A DNA stretch of 64,000 nt. It comes from Oceaniglobus trochenteri. GTDB taxonomy: Bacteria; Pseudomonadota; Alphaproteobacteria; Rhodobacterales; Rhodobacteraceae. The stretch lies in contig NZ_JACNMM010000016.1 of assembly GCF_020529025.1 (NCBI RefSeq), positions 20,702 to 84,701 on the forward strand. Reading direction: 5' to 3'. The notes below the pieces were generated by a model. That model did no database searches and was not told where the DNA came from. It was given only the letters and a program-made list of their open reading frames with translations. Made by a program: the position numbers and the translations under genes. This document shows, piece after piece, positions 23,730 through 35,795 of this stretch; the first letter of the stretch is position 1, and the number at the start of each line of letters is the position of its first letter.

Positions 23730-26531
23730 ATGGGCGACACGTTCGGCAAAGGCCATCACCTGAGCCTGGTGGATGGCTCGGCCTTCATATTCCGGGCTTA
23801 TCACGCGCTGCCGCCGCTGACGCGCAAGTCCGACGGCTTGCCCGTGGGGGCGGTCAGCGGTTTCGTCAACATGCTGTGGAAGATGATCGAGGACAATCGC
23901 GGCCCCGATGCCCCGACCCATGCTGCCGTCGTCTTCGACAAGGGCAGCCACACCTTCCGCAACGAGATGTACGATCTCTACAAGGCCAACCGCGATGAGA
24001 TGCCCCAGGATCTGCGCCCGCAGATTCCGCTGACCCGCGATGCCACCCGCGCCTTCAACATCGCCTGTCTGGAACAGGAGGGGTTCGAGGCCGACGACAT
24101 CATCGCCACGCTGGCCTGTCGTGCCCGCGAGGCGGGGGGGCGCGTGACCATCATCAGTTCCGACAAGGACCTGATGCAGCTGGTGGGCGGCGGTGTGGAA
24201 ATGTTCGACGCCATGAAGAACGCCCGCATCGATGCCGAGGGCGTTCATGCCAAGTTCGGGGTCGGCCCTGACCGCGTGGTCGACGTGCAGGCCCTGGCCG
24301 GGGATTCGGTGGACAACGTGCCCGGCGCGCCGGGAATCGGGATCAAGACCGCAGCCCTGCTGATCAACGAGTTCGGCGATCTGGACACGCTGCTGGAGCG
24401 GGCGGGCGAGATCAAGCAGCCCAAGCGCCGCCAGACCCTGATCGACCATGCCGACCAGATCCGCCTGTCGCGCCGGCTGGTGCAACTGGATTGCGACATG
24501 GAGCTGGATTACAGCCTCGAATCGCTTGAGGTGAAGCCGCCGGTTGCCGACGATCTGCTGGGCTTTCTGGCCGAGATGGAGTTCCGCACCGTCACCAAGC
24601 GGGTGGCCGAGGCGCTGGGCACCAAGGCCCCGACCATTGACGACACGCCCCCCGCCCCCGAGGATGCGCCGACACCCGATGCCGTGCCCTTCGACGCCGA
24701 TGCCTACGAGCATGTGAGGGATGCCGAGGCCCTGAAGGCCTGGATCGCCCGGGCCCATGCGCGGGGCTGGGTGGCCGTCGATACCGAAACCACGGCGCTT
24801 GATGAAATGCGCGCCGATCTGGTGGGCATATCCCTGGCGGTCGAACCGGGGCAGGCCTGCTATATCCCGCTGACCCACCGCGCCGAGGCGACGGACGACC
24901 TTTTCGGCAGCGAGGACCTGGCCGAGGGACAGATGGACCCGGACGAGGCGCTGGTCCTTCTGAAGCCGCTTCTGGAAGACCCGGCGGTGATGAAGATCGG
25001 CCAGAACATGAAATACGACGCCAAGATCTTCGCGCGGCACGGCATTTCCATCGCGCCGATCGACGACACAATGCTGATGTCCTATGCCATGCATGCCGGG
25101 TTGCACAATCACGGCATGGACGGGCTGGCCGACCGTTATCTCGGGCACACGCCCATTGCCATCAAGTCGCTTCTGGGCACGGGCAAGTCGGCAAAGACCT
25201 TCGACCGGGTGCCACTGCCGGATGCGGTGAAATACGCGGCCGAGGATGCCGATATCACCCTGCGCCTCTGGCAGTTGTTCAAGCCGCAATTGCACCGCGC
25301 GCGGGTGACGACGGTCTATGAAACCCTTGAACGGCCGCTGGTGCCGGTCCTCGCGCAGATGGAGATGCACGGGATCGAGGTGAGCCGCGACACGCTCTCG
25401 CGCATGTCCAACGCCTTTGCCCAGAAGATGGCGGGGCTCGAGGCCGAGATTCACGAACTGGCCGGGCGCAGCTTCAACGTCGGTTCCCCCAAGCAGCTGG
25501 GCGAAATCCTGTTCGACGAGATGGGCCTTGAGGGTGGCAAGAAGGGCAAAACCGGCGCCTATGCCACCGGCGCCGACGTGCTGGAGGACCTGGCGACAGA
25601 GCATGACCTGCCGGGCCGGGTTCTGGACTGGCGCCAGCTTTCCAAGCTGAAGTCGACCTATACCGACGCGCTTCAGGAACACATCAACCCCGATACGGGG
25701 CGGGTGCATACGTCTTACTCCATCGCCGGCGCGAACACCGGGCGGCTGGCCTCGACGGATCCGAACCTGCAGAATATCCCCGTGCGTTCCGAGGAGGGCA
25801 GGCGGATCCGCGAGGCCTTTGTCGCGCCTGAGGGCAAGCGGCTGGTGTCACTGGATTATTCCCAGATCGAATTGCGCATTCTGGCCCATGTCGCCGGGAT
25901 CGACGCGCTGAAGCAGGCCTTCCGCGACGGGCAGGATATTCACGCCATGACGGCGGCGGAAATGTTCGGCGTGCCGCTCGAGGGGATGGACCCCATGGTG
26001 CGCCGTCAGGCCAAGGCGATCAACTTTGGCGTGATCTACGGGATTTCGGGCTTTGGCCTTGCGCGCAATCTGCGGATTCCGCGTGCGGAGGCTCAGGGCT
26101 TCATCGACCGTTATTTCGAGCGTTTCCCCGGCATCCGCGATTACATGGACGAAACCATCGCCTTCGCCAAGGAGCACGGATATGTCCAGACGCTGTTCGG
26201 GCGCAAGATCAACACGCCCGAAATCAACGCCCGCGGCCCCGGTGCCGGTTTCGCCAAGCGGGCGGCCATCAACGCGCCGATCCAGGGCAGCGCGGCCGAT
26301 GTGATCCGGCGGGCCATGGTGCGGATGCCACAGGCCATCGCGGGGCTGCCCGCAAAGATGCTGTTGCAGGTGCACGACGAACTTCTGTTCGAGGTCGAGG
26401 AGGGTGCGGTTGACGATCTGATCGCCGCCGCCCGTGATGTGATGGAGGGGGCGGCGGCCCCGGCGGTGCATCTGGACGTTTCCCTGAGCGTGGAGGCCGG
26501 GCAGGGCGCCAATTGGGCCGAGGCCCACTGA
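23730..26531 (+). CDS. polA: DNA polymerase I
   Basis: Replication and repair polymerase of 933 residues with all three activities. The 5'-3' exonuclease domain (about 10-290) has HLSLVDGSAFIFRAYHALPP and FEADDIIATLACRAREAGG. The 3'-5' proofreading domain is intact, with VAVDTETTALDEM, IGQNMKYDAKIF and KYAAEDADITLRLW. The polymerase domain has motif A RLVSLDYSQIELRILAHVAG, motif B RRQAKAINFGVIYGISGFG and motif C LLQVHDELLFEV. AGGAGG precedes the ATG. It is a single gene ending in a strong hairpin shared with galM. The 130 bases upstream contain short GC-rich hairpins only. Confidence 0.98.
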   Translation: MGDTFGKGHHLSLVDGSAFIFRAYHALPPLTRKSDGLPVGAVSGFVNMLWKMIEDNRGPDAPTHAAVVFDKGSHTFRNEMYDLYKANRDEMPQDLRPQIPLTRDATRAFNIACLEQEGFEADDIIATLACRAREAGGRVTIISSDKDLMQLVGGGVEMFDAMKNARIDAEGVHAKFGVGPDRVVDVQALAGDSVDNVPGAPGIGIKTAALLINEFGDLDTLLERAGEIKQPKRRQTLIDHADQIRLSRRLVQLDCDMELDYSLESLEVKPPVADDLLGFLAEMEFRTVTKRVAEALGTKAPTIDDTPPAPEDAPTPDAVPFDADAYEHVRDAEALKAWIARAHARGWVAVDTETTALDEMRADLVGISLAVEPGQACYIPLTHRAEATDDLFGSEDLAEGQMDPDEALVLLKPLLEDPAVMKIGQNMKYDAKIFARHGISIAPIDDTMLMSYAMHAGLHNHGMDGLADRYLGHTPIAIKSLLGTGKSAKTFDRVPLPDAVKYAAEDADITLRLWQLFKPQLHRARVTTVYETLERPLVPVLAQMEMHGIEVSRDTLSRMSNAFAQKMAGLEAEIHELAGRSFNVGSPKQLGEILFDEMGLEGGKKGKTGAYATGADVLEDLATEHDLPGRVLDWRQLSKLKSTYTDALQEHINPDTGRVHTSYSIAGANTGRLASTDPNLQNIPVRSEEGRRIREAFVAPEGKRLVSLDYSQIELRILAHVAGIDALKQAFRDGQDIHAMTAAEMFGVPLEGMDPMVRRQAKAINFGVIYGISGFGLARNLRIPRAEAQGFIDRYFERFPGIRDYMDETIAFAKEHGYVQTLFGRKINTPEINARGPGAGFAKRAAINAPIQGSAADVIRRAMVRMPQAIAGLPAKMLLQVHDELLFEVEEGAVDDLIAAARDVMEGAAAPAVHLDVSLSVEAGQGANWAEAH

Positions 26532-26546
26532 GGCCAGTACCCGGGG

Positions 26547-26603
26547 CAGGATTGCCCCGGCACGCCGCCCACCCGCTCGCCCCGGCGCGCCGGGGCAATC
26601 CTG
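26547..26603. terminator. Large hairpin between convergent polA and galM
   Basis: Arms of 21 bases (26547-26567 and 26583-26603) pair at 20 positions, outer part CAGGATTGCCCCGGC. There is no long T run, but the stem is strong and lies exactly between the two stop codons. Confidence 0.75.
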
Positions 26604-26623
26604 ATAAACCGGTGGCCGGCCGC

Positions 26624-27612
26624 TTAGCCCCGGGTGAAGCGGAAGGTTGTCACCTGGTGATAGGTTGCACCGGGGGACAGGGTGATGGAGGGAAACCCGG
26701 CATGGTTCGGGGCATCGGGCCAGGCCTGGGGTTCGATGGCGATTCCGCAGTGGCGCCCGTAGGAATGGCCGTGAAGCGAGGGCGTATCGCCGGTGTCGAT
26801 GGTGCCGGCGCCGAAGATCTGCACGCCGGGTTCGGTGGTGGAAATCTCCATCGTCACGCCGCCGCTCCCCGTCAGGGCCAGAACCGGCGTCAGCCCGCGC
26901 CGGGCGGGGGCGAGGCAGAAGTTGTGATCGAGTTCGGGAATATCGCCGGGGGCGATGCGACGGGCCTCGCGGAAATCGAAGGGGTGGTCGTCCAGCGGAA
27001 CAAGATCGCCCGTGGGCAAGATCACCTCGGGGTCGACGGCCAGCACGTTGTCGGCATCAAGGCGCAGGCTGTGGTCGGCCCAGGTTTCGGTGCCGTCAAG
27101 ATTCCAGTACCCGTGATGGGCAATGTTCATCAGGGTTTCACGATCGCTTGTCGCCATGATGTCGAGGTGCAGCGTGTCGCCCTTCAGCCGATAGGTGACC
27201 GACAGGTGGCGGTTGCCGGGAAAGCCGCCGCGCCCATCGGCAAGGTCCAGCGTCAGGGTCACGAAATCGGGCCCGTGATCGCCCAGCGTCCAGACGTCAT
27301 GCTGGCTGCTGGTGGGGCCGCTGTGCAGGGTCACGCCCTTGATATCCTGCGAGAAGTGGCAGGTTTCACCGTCGATGACCGCCTGTGCGCCGCCGATGCG
27401 GTTGGCGACCGGCGCAATGACCGAGCCGAAATGCGGGAACTTTCCGTCATACGAGGCAAGGTCGGGAAACCCCAGGGTCAGGTTATGCGCGACATCCTTC
27501 AGGCGCAGCGATTGCAGCACCGCGCCATGGGTCAGGACGGTGGCGCGCAGGGTGCCGTTGTCCAGCGTGATCGCCTGCACCTCGCGGCCGTCGCGCCGGG
27601 TGCCGAAGGGTT

Positions 27613-27628
<16 letters not shown>
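26624..27628 (-). CDS. galM: Aldose 1-epimerase (galactose mutarotase)
   Basis: Interconverts alpha and beta anomers of galactose, supplying the anomer used by the dehydrogenase. At 334 residues it has family length. The catalytic His region is NIAHHGYWNLDG, the substrate site is FGSVIAPVANRIGGAQ, and the catalytic Glu region is GIAIEPQAWPDAPNHAGFPS. The start ATG at 27628 overlaps the end of the beta-galactosidase gene by 16 bases. It is the last gene of the galactoside operon running from 38.1 kb. Confidence 0.92.
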
Positions 27629-29523
<1,895 letters not shown>

Positions 29524-29534
29524 CGTCGCTGCGC

Positions 29535-30377
29535 TCAGAGCTTCACCTGATGTTCCGCCTGGCCCTTCACGTCGGTTTCGATCGCGAAGGTCTGACCTGC
29601 GGCGGGGCCGTCATCGTTGACCGCGGCCGAGGTGCAGAACAGCGTCGTCATGTCGGGGCCGCCGAAGGCCGGGCAGGTGATCTGCGCGGCGGGCAGGGGG
29701 AAATGCGCCTTTTCCTGGCCATCGGGGCCATAGCACCCCACGCGCGCGGCGCCGAAGAAGGCGATCCACAGGTTGCCGGCGGCATCGAACACGGCACCGT
29801 CGGGGCGCAGTTCGGTTTCGCGCAGATCGACATGCACTTCCGGTTCGCCCGCGGGCCAGCCATCGGCGTCCAGGGCGACGCGGTGCACGACCTGGGTCTT
29901 GGTGTCGGTGAAGCAGGCGGTCTTGCCGTCGGGGGCAAAGCTGATGGCGTTGCTGATGGTGATCGGATCGAAAAGCTTGCGCACTTCGCCCTTGTAAAAG
30001 CGATAGATCGCGCCGCCGTCCTGGCCGGCGTCAACGCGCATGGTGCCGATCCAGAAGCCGCCGTAGGGGTCGGCGCGGCCATCGTTCGACCGGGTGTCGG
30101 GGTTGTCGGCGTCCAGGGCACAGATGGTTTCCTGCGCGGCGGTTTCCAGGTTGAAACGGAACAACCGCGTGGCCGAGGCGATCAGCAGGTTCTCGTCATC
30201 CAGCCAGCCGGCGGCCGAGACATATTCGTCGAACTGCCACTGGCGGGTCTGGCCGTCGCGGTTCTGGAACAGCTTCTTTCCCAGGATGTCGAACCAGAAC
30301 AGGCAGTTCAGGCCCGGATGCCACAGGGGGCCTTCGCCCAGGGTGCAGGGTGTCGGATCGAATACGGAGATGTTCAT
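29535..30377 (-). CDS. SMP-30/gluconolactonase family sugar lactonase
   Basis: Six-bladed propeller lactonase of 280 residues. Metal-binding signatures are [57 protein letters not shown] and [20 protein letters not shown]. From its place between dgoA and the beta-galactosidase, it probably opens galactono-lactone to galactonate in the De Ley-Doudoroff pathway. The start overlaps the dgoA stop (ATGA). Confidence 0.85.
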   Translation of the reverse strand: MNISVFDPTPCTLGEGPLWHPGLNCLFWFDILGKKLFQNRDGQTRQWQFDEYVSAAGWLDDENLLIASATRLFRFNLETAAQETICALDADNPDTRSNDGRADPYGGFWIGTMRVDAGQDGGAIYRFYKGEVRKLFDPITISNAISFAPDGKTACFTDTKTQVVHRVALDADGWPAGEPEVHVDLRETELRPDGAVFDAAGNLWIAFFGAARVGCYGPDGQEKAHFPLPAAQITCPAFGGPDMTTLFCTSAAVNDDGPAAGQTFAIETDVKGQAEHQVKL

Positions 30378-30979
30378 GCTACTGCCTCATCATATGCTTT
30401 TACCATGGTCGCGGCGCGTGCGGCCACGTCGGACACGCTGTCGCCGGGGCGATAGAGGGCGGTGCCGATGCCAAAGCCCTCGGCGCCCGCGCTCAGCCAG
30501 TCGCGGAAGTTGTCGGGCCCCACGCCGCCCACCATGAACACCTTGGTGTCCACGGGCAGAACGGCGCGCAGGGCCTTCAGCCCCTCGATGCCCATCTGGA
30601 ACGCCGGGAAGACCTTGACGCCATCGGCGCCATGCTTCAGCGCGGCAAAGCATTCGGTGGGGGTCAGGATGCCCGGAAAGCTTTGCATTTCCAGAACCTT
30701 GGTGGCGCGGATCACCTCGGGGTCGCAGTTGGGCGACACGATCAGACGGCCGCCCACGCGATAGACGTTTGCCACCTGCTCGGGCGAAAGAACGGTGCCC
30801 GCGCCAATCAGCGCGTCCTCTCCATGGGCCTGCACCATCGCCTCGATGCTGTCATAGGGCGAGGGCGAGTTCAAAGGCACCTCGATCCGGGTGATCCCGG
30901 CCTCGATCAGGGCGGCGGCAACGGGGGCGGCTTCGGTGGGGTCGATTCCGCGCAGGATGGCGATCAGGGGGCGGCTCAT
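30374..30979 (-). CDS. dgoA: 2-dehydro-3-deoxy-6-phosphogalactonate aldolase
   Basis: Class I aldolase that splits KDPGal to pyruvate and glyceraldehyde-3-phosphate; 201 residues. Residues [52 protein letters not shown] and the Schiff-base Lys in [20 protein letters not shown] identify the KDPG/KDPGal aldolase family, and the adjacent dgoK supports the galacto form. It overlaps dgoK by four bases upstream and the lactonase by four bases downstream. Confidence 0.9.
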   Translation of the reverse strand: MSRPLIAILRGIDPTEAAPVAAALIEAGITRIEVPLNSPSPYDSIEAMVQAHGEDALIGAGTVLSPEQVANVYRVGGRLIVSPNCDPEVIRATKVLEMQSFPGILTPTECFAALKHGADGVKVFPAFQMGIEGLKALRAVLPVDTKVFMVGGVGPDNFRDWLSAGAEGFGIGTALYRPGDSVSDVAARAATMVKAYDEAVA

Positions 30980-31908
30980 GTCGTGGGCTCCTTCGTGAGG
31001 GAATGGGCGGCGATCAGGCCGGCCCGTGTAAGGGCATCGCCATCGGTGCGTTTCGCGGTGATGCCCTGGGCGGCCAGGGCCGTGGCGTAATGGGCGCAAA
31101 GCGTGTCGGCGCCGATCAGCGCCACCTGCTGGCCCAGCCAATAGGGCCGGGTCGCGGCCAGTTCGGCCCCGATCAGCAGGCCCGACAGGCGGGCGCGGGC
31201 CGAGGCGTTGGGCAGGCCATGCAACAGGCCCTCGGCGCGCAGGGCAAACAGGCGGGCGGCCAGGGATTCAGGCTTGGCCAGGCCGTCCGAGAGGGCCGCG
31301 TCAAAGGCGTCATCATCCCAGCCATCGACGGACACGGAGTGGCGCAGCACGCTGTGGCCCGAAATCGCGGCAAAGAGATCGCCGGTCATGGCGGTCTGAA
31401 AGCTGACCACCTCGCCGGCGCTGATGTGCACCCATTTGGTGTGGGTGCCGGGCTGGCACAGCACGCCGTCGAAATTGGGGTTCAGGGCGATGAAACCTGC
31501 GATCTGGGTTTCCTCGCCGCGCATCACGTCGGCAGGCTTCTGCTGTTTCAGGCCGGGCACGATGCGCACGTCAAGGCGCGCATCGGTCGTCGGGGCGCGG
31601 GTCAGGTCGGGCGACAGGGGCGGGCAGGGCACGGCGCAATAGGCCGCCTCGATCCAGCCCTGGCGCGCGCCCACCATGCCGCAGCAGATGATGCGCATGG
31701 GATTTTCGCCGTCGCGCCCGCCAAGCCAGGCGCCCACCATGTCCAGCAGGGCGGGTTCGTAACCCTCGCGCTCAAGCGTGCCCATGCCGGCCGACGACCG
31801 GGCATCGGCCAGGATTTCACCATCTGCGCCCATGGCCCAGGCGCGGCAATGCGTCGTGCCCCAGTCGACGGCGATCCATTCGGGGGTGATAGCCTTGGTC
31901 ATCTTCAT
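30976..31908 (-). CDS. dgoK: 2-dehydro-3-deoxygalactonokinase
   Basis: ATP-dependent kinase making KDPGal from 2-dehydro-3-deoxygalactonate; 310 residues. Family marks: [71 protein letters not shown] and [21 protein letters not shown] at 31908 overlaps the SDR stop; ATG at 31902 is an alternative two codons later. The tight overlaps on both sides indicate one transcript with dgoA and the dehydrogenase. Confidence 0.92.
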   Translation of the reverse strand: MKMTKAITPEWIAVDWGTTHCRAWAMGADGEILADARSSAGMGTLEREGYEPALLDMVGAWLGGRDGENPMRIICCGMVGARQGWIEAAYCAVPCPPLSPDLTRAPTTDARLDVRIVPGLKQQKPADVMRGEETQIAGFIALNPNFDGVLCQPGTHTKWVHISAGEVVSFQTAMTGDLFAAISGHSVLRHSVSVDGWDDDAFDAALSDGLAKPESLAARLFALRAEGLLHGLPNASARARLSGLLIGAELAATRPYWLGQQVALIGADTLCAHYATALAAQGITAKRTDGDALTRAGLIAAHSLTKEPTT

Positions 31909-32669
31909 CCTGTCGTTACAAAGCCGCCATCGACGACAAGGGCCTGCCCCGTCACCATACGCGAAGCATCCGAGGCCAGAAAGAGGGCCGGGCCAACCAT
32001 GTCTTCGGGGCCGATGCGCACCGGAAGGGCCTGGCGGGCGATATGGGTGGAAATGTCGTCTTCGCTGACCACTTCGCGCAACTGGCGTTCGGTCAGGACC
32101 ATGCCGGGCGTCAGGGTGTTGACCCTGATTCCATCGCGCCCGAATTCATGGGCATGGGCGCGTGTCATGGCGTTGATGCCCGATTTCGAGGTCGTATAGA
32201 CCGGCATTCCCGCATGTCCCATCATGTAGGAGATCGACGACAGGTTCACCACCGCCCCGCCACCGGCCGCGCGCATGCCCGGCACCACCGCCTGAAGCGC
32301 AAAGAGGAAGGGGCGCAGGTTGATGGCGATCAGGTTATCCCATTCCTCGGGGGTGACATCCATGGTCGCATGGCGCCTGTCGTTGGCGGCATTGTTCAGC
32401 AGAACCGTGATTGGCCCGTTGGCCCGGGCGGCTTCGGCGATGGCACCCTGCAGGGCGGCGATATCGGTGACGTCGCAGGGTTGGAACCAGGGGCGCTGGC
32501 CGTGCTTGCGCTCCATCTCGTCCTGGAAGGCGCTGGCATCGCTGCGCTGCACGAAGGCCACCTTCGCCCCCTGCGCCAGGAAGCCGTCGGTCAGCGCGGC
32601 GCCGATGCCCGAGCCGCCGCCGGTGATGAACACCGATTTTCCGCGCAAATCGGGGAATGTTGCTGTCAT
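31905..32669 (-). CDS. SDR oxidoreductase, probable galactose 1-dehydrogenase
   Basis: NAD(P)-dependent short-chain dehydrogenase of 254 residues. Cofactor site FITGGGSGIGAALTDGF; structural NNAANDRRH; catalytic Ser in VVNLSSISYMMG and Tyr/Lys in YTTSKSGINAM; late motif PGMVLTERQLREVV. The form resembles sugar 1-dehydrogenases of Caulobacter/Rhizobium type, and its place between alpha-galactosidase and dgoK makes oxidation of galactose to galactono-lactone the likely step. That assignment is inference. AAGGAA precedes the ATG, and the start overlaps the alpha-galactosidase stop (ATGA). Confidence 0.82.
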   Translation of the reverse strand: MTATFPDLRGKSVFITGGGSGIGAALTDGFLAQGAKVAFVQRSDASAFQDEMERKHGQRPWFQPCDVTDIAALQGAIAEAARANGPITVLLNNAANDRRHATMDVTPEEWDNLIAINLRPFLFALQAVVPGMRAAGGGAVVNLSSISYMMGHAGMPVYTTSKSGINAMTRAHAHEFGRDGIRVNTLTPGMVLTERQLREVVSEDDISTHIARQALPVRIGPEDMVGPALFLASDASRMVTGQALVVDGGFVTTG

Positions 32670-34858
32670 AGTCGCGTTCCTTCGATCACCCACATGGATT
32701 GTGGAAAGGCCCAGGGCAGGGTCAGGCCGTGTTGCATCAGGTACTGGCCCGAAACCTCGATATCTCCGGATTTCAGCGCGGGATCGCCGCGCGACAGGCC
32801 AACCGCATCAGCGCGGTTGGCAAGGTGCATACGATATCTTGCCCCAGCGTCAAGGCCGGTCAGGCGCAAGGGGCGCGGCGCGATCTGGGCGCTGGTTTCC
32901 GCCTCCCCCGCGAAGACGACGAAACGCGCGCCGTCGCGTGACAGCTGCTGTTCCGCGATCACCGAGGGATCGGCACTGTCGAGCCGCAGGATATCGCCCC
33001 GGCACATCCAGCCGCGGTTGGCCTTCCACCAGGCGGTGACCTCTTGCAGGACGCGCGCCTCGTCCTCGGTCAGTTCCCGTGGGTCCATCTCGAACCCCAT
33101 GTGGCGCTGCGCGGCCACCCAGGCGCGGAACCGGATGTCCAGAACCCGCCCCGAGGTGTGGCACTGGCGCGGGCCGACATGGCTGCCGGTGACGGCCATG
33201 GGCAGGAACAGGGCGGCGTCGTGCTGGATGCGCAGGCGTTCCAGCGCATCGTTGCTGTCGGAAAGCCAGACGCGCGCGGTGCGCTTCAGGATGCCGAAGT
33301 CGATCCGCCCACCGCCGCTGGCGCAACTTTCCAGTTCGACATGCGGAAAATCGGCGCGCAGCCGGTCGAACAGGGCATAGGTGCCGCGCGTCTGGGCCGC
33401 ATCGGGGGCGGGCAAAACGCGGTTGTGATCCCATTTGACGTAATCGACATCATGGGCCGACAGCACCGCCGCGATATGGTTGTAGAGGTATTCGCGCACC
33501 TCGGGCAGGGCGATGTTCAGCACGAATTGCTGGCGCCCCGGGATCTGGTCGGCGGGGCCGAGGATCCAGTCGGGGTGGGCGCGGGCCAGGTCGCTGTCGC
33601 GGTTCACCATCTCGGGTTCGAACCAGATGCCGAAACCCATGCCCTCGGCCTTCACATGGTCGATCAGCGGGGTCAGGCCACCTGGGTACTTGCGCGGATC
33701 AATCACCCAGTCGCCCAGCGAGGTCGTGTCATCATCACGCCGCCCGAACCAGCCATCGTCCAGCACGAAGCGTTCAGCGCCCAGGGCGGCGGCGCGGCTG
33801 GCGATGTCCTTCAGCTCGGCCAGGTCGTGGTTGAAATAGACCGCCTCCCAGCAGTTGTAATGCACGGGGCGCGGGCGGTCCGGGTGCGGCCATGTCACGA
33901 TCCGGTCGCGGGCGTGGCGCTGATGGGCGGTGGCGATGCCGTTCAGGCCGGTTGTGGAATGGGTGAGGTAGATCTTGGCCGTCTCGAACCGCGTGCCCGG
34001 TTCGGTTTCGCTCTGCGCGGCATGGCCGAACTGCACCTGGCGGCGGCCATCGGGCAGTTCCTCGGCAATCATGCGGTGTCCGCCCGACCAGCCATAGTGC
34101 AGCCCGAACGCCTGGCCCTGCGTGTTCGTGGTGCCCCGGCAGGGTAGGATCAGGCCGGGGAAATGTTCGTGCCCGCTGCGCCCTGTGCGGCTTTCGCGCA
34201 TGTGGATGCCGGGGGTCCAGGGGGTTCGGTTCAACCGGAATTCGCCGATCCACCGGCCCGAAACGTCGATCACCTCATCGGCAAGTTGCGGCGCGGGCAA
34301 GACGGGGGCGGCCAGCCAGTCGAGGTGGATGGGGTGTCCGCAGGTGAGTGTGGCCCGTGCGGTTATGAGATCGTCGTGGGCGGTGAAGGTGGCGGTGTAG
34401 GTGAGGGCGTTTCGCGCATCTTCGCAGGTGAAGCGCAGCACATCACCATCCGTTCCGCCCGGCGGCAGGCCGGGCATCCCCCGACCGCCCCCCCGGGCGG
34501 GGGCTTCTCCCCCACCCGCGACCGGGGGATGCCCTTCGTTTATTGTATCGGACGTTGTCACATCTCTGAGCGCAAATGTGGGAAGAATTATCGCCCCCCC
34601 ACCATCCCGCAGCATCATCCCCGGCTGGCCGGGAAAGCTGCGCCGCGCCTCGGGGGACAGCGACAGGGGCGGGCTGGCATCCAGCATCCCGCCCGTCACG
34701 TCCATCACCGCCGCCGATGCCAGCGTTTCCAGGTCTTCGTCTTCCGGCAGGGGCGCGCCCCAATAGATGCATTCGGGCAGGGCGTCGTCGCGGCTGACCA
34801 GGACAAGGGTCTGGTCGCGGGTATCCATCCGCCAGGCGCGGATCGTTTCGTCGGTCAT
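32666..34858 (-). CDS. Alpha-galactosidase, glycoside hydrolase family 36
   Basis: Releases galactose from melibiose, raffinose or other alpha-galactosides; 730 residues. The N-terminal beta domain runs to about residue 300. The barrel has LGAERFVLDDGWFGRRDDDT, nucleophile Asp in VDYVKWDHNRVLP, CASGGGRID, and acid/base Asp in ARVWLSDSNDALERL. There is no signal peptide. Residues about 105-137 are an odd Gly/Pro-rich insert coded by a palindrome (see 34472-34534), in a place where I would expect a direct run from FALRDV to DGDVLRFTCED. AAGGA precedes the ATG, 8 bases after the permease stop. Confidence 0.92.
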   Translation of the reverse strand: MTDETIRAWRMDTRDQTLVLVSRDDALPECIYWGAPLPEDEDLETLASAAVMDVTGGMLDASPPLSLSPEARRSFPGQPGMMLRDGGGAIILPTFALRDVTTSDTINEGHPPVAGGGEAPARGGGRGMPGLPPGGTDGDVLRFTCEDARNALTYTATFTAHDDLITARATLTCGHPIHLDWLAAPVLPAPQLADEVIDVSGRWIGEFRLNRTPWTPGIHMRESRTGRSGHEHFPGLILPCRGTTNTQGQAFGLHYGWSGGHRMIAEELPDGRRQVQFGHAAQSETEPGTRFETAKIYLTHSTTGLNGIATAHQRHARDRIVTWPHPDRPRPVHYNCWEAVYFNHDLAELKDIASRAAALGAERFVLDDGWFGRRDDDTTSLGDWVIDPRKYPGGLTPLIDHVKAEGMGFGIWFEPEMVNRDSDLARAHPDWILGPADQIPGRQQFVLNIALPEVREYLYNHIAAVLSAHDVDYVKWDHNRVLPAPDAAQTRGTYALFDRLRADFPHVELESCASGGGRIDFGILKRTARVWLSDSNDALERLRIQHDAALFLPMAVTGSHVGPRQCHTSGRVLDIRFRAWVAAQRHMGFEMDPRELTEDEARVLQEVTAWWKANRGWMCRGDILRLDSADPSVIAEQQLSRDGARFVVFAGEAETSAQIAPRPLRLTGLDAGARYRMHLANRADAVGLSRGDPALKSGDIEVSGQYLMQHGLTLPWAFPQSMWVIEGTRL
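34472..34534. repeat. Palindromic element inside the alpha-galactosidase gene
   Basis: Outer arms GGGCATCCCCCG (34472-34483) and CGGGGGATGCCC (34523-34534) pair perfectly over 12 bases; the 39-base interior is itself GC-rich and partly self-complementary. On the coding strand it reads as residues about 109-130, Gly/Pro-rich, with no stop or frameshift. It looks like an inserted sequence tolerated by the N-terminal domain. Confidence 0.65.
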
Positions 34859-34866
34859 GGTGGTCC

Positions 34867-35715
34867 TTATTTCACGGCGCCAAGGGTCAGGCCCGCGATG
34901 AAGTGTTTCTGCATCAGGAAGAACATCGCCACCGGCGGCAGGGCGGCGACGATGCTGCCCGCGCTCATCAGGTGATAGGCCGCGCGGTACTGGGCGTTGA
35001 AGCTGGTGATGCCCGCCGTTACCGGCTGGCTTTCGACGCCCTGGGTCAGCACGACGGCCCAGAAGTAGTCGTTCCAGATGAAGGTGAAGATCAGAACCGC
35101 CATGGCGGCAAGCGCCGGTTTCATCAGCGGCAGGACGACGTACCAGAAGATGCGCCATTCGGCCACGCCCTCGACCCGGGCCGCCTCGATCAGTTCATAG
35201 GGCAGGGCGCGGATGAAATTGCGCATGAAAAGGGTGCAGAACCCGGTCTGAAATGCGATATGAAACAGCACGAGGCCGGTCTTCGTATTGTAAAGCCCCA
35301 TGTCGAGCGTGAGATCGCGCACCGGCACCATCAGGATCTGGAACGGCACGAAGTTGCCCGCCACGAACATGAAGAAGATCCAGAGGTTCGCCTTGAACCT
35401 GTAGATCCCCAGCGCGAACCCCGTCATCGAAGACAGGATGATGCAACCCACCACCGTGGGCACGGTGATGAAAACCGAGTTCAGCAGGTAGCGCGGCATG
35501 TCGGATTCGAAGAAGACCTTGCCATAGTTGGTGAGGCCTTCGAAGCTGGAGGGCCAGCCCCAGTAGTTGCCGGTGGTGAAATCGGCGTCGGGCTTGATGC
35601 TGAACACCATGATCGAGATCAGCGGCAGCAGCCAGAGCACAAGGGCCACGGGCAGCAGCGACTGGTAGGTCAGCTGCCATGCGCGGGGGGTCTTTTCGAC
35701 GGGGGTGGGGAACAT
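34867..35715 (-). CDS. Carbohydrate ABC transporter permease, MalG-like
   Basis: Inner-membrane permease of 282 residues with six predicted helices. WWGW-type first periplasmic loop (TGNYWGWPSSFEGLTNYG), a GFALGIYRFKANLW segment and the EAA loop LIEAARVEGVAEWRIFWYVV followed by LPLMKPALAAMAVL are typical of family 1 sugar importers. AAGGA stands before the ATG. It follows the MalF-like permease and precedes alpha-galactosidase, so it should import alpha- and/or beta-galactosides. Confidence 0.92.
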   Translation of the reverse strand: MFPTPVEKTPRAWQLTYQSLLPVALVLWLLPLISIMVFSIKPDADFTTGNYWGWPSSFEGLTNYGKVFFESDMPRYLLNSVFITVPTVVGCIILSSMTGFALGIYRFKANLWIFFMFVAGNFVPFQILMVPVRDLTLDMGLYNTKTGLVLFHIAFQTGFCTLFMRNFIRALPYELIEAARVEGVAEWRIFWYVVLPLMKPALAAMAVLIFTFIWNDYFWAVVLTQGVESQPVTAGITSFNAQYRAAYHLMSAGSIVAALPPVAMFFLMQKHFIAGLTLGAVK

Positions 35716-35765
35716 GGCTTAGCCGTCCTTTCGCTGAATGGCCCTGCGGGCCATGCCTGCGGCGC

Positions 35766-35786
35766 GAGTATTTGGACAAAGAAGAA
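35766..35786 (+). repeat. Dispersed intergenic repeat, copy 2
   Basis: GAGTATTTGGACAAAGAAGA, a variant of the core at 483-505, in the 80-base gap between the two sugar-permease genes. It is the only copy inside an operon. Confidence 0.6.
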
Positions 35787-35795
35787 ACTGGGCGG

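Noticed and set aside
23184..25709. Open frame of 841 codons on the minus strand opposite polA
   Set aside because: It lies wholly antisense to an intact polA with all catalytic motifs. Long antisense frames are expected in GC-rich codon usage, and the translation has no recognisable domain.
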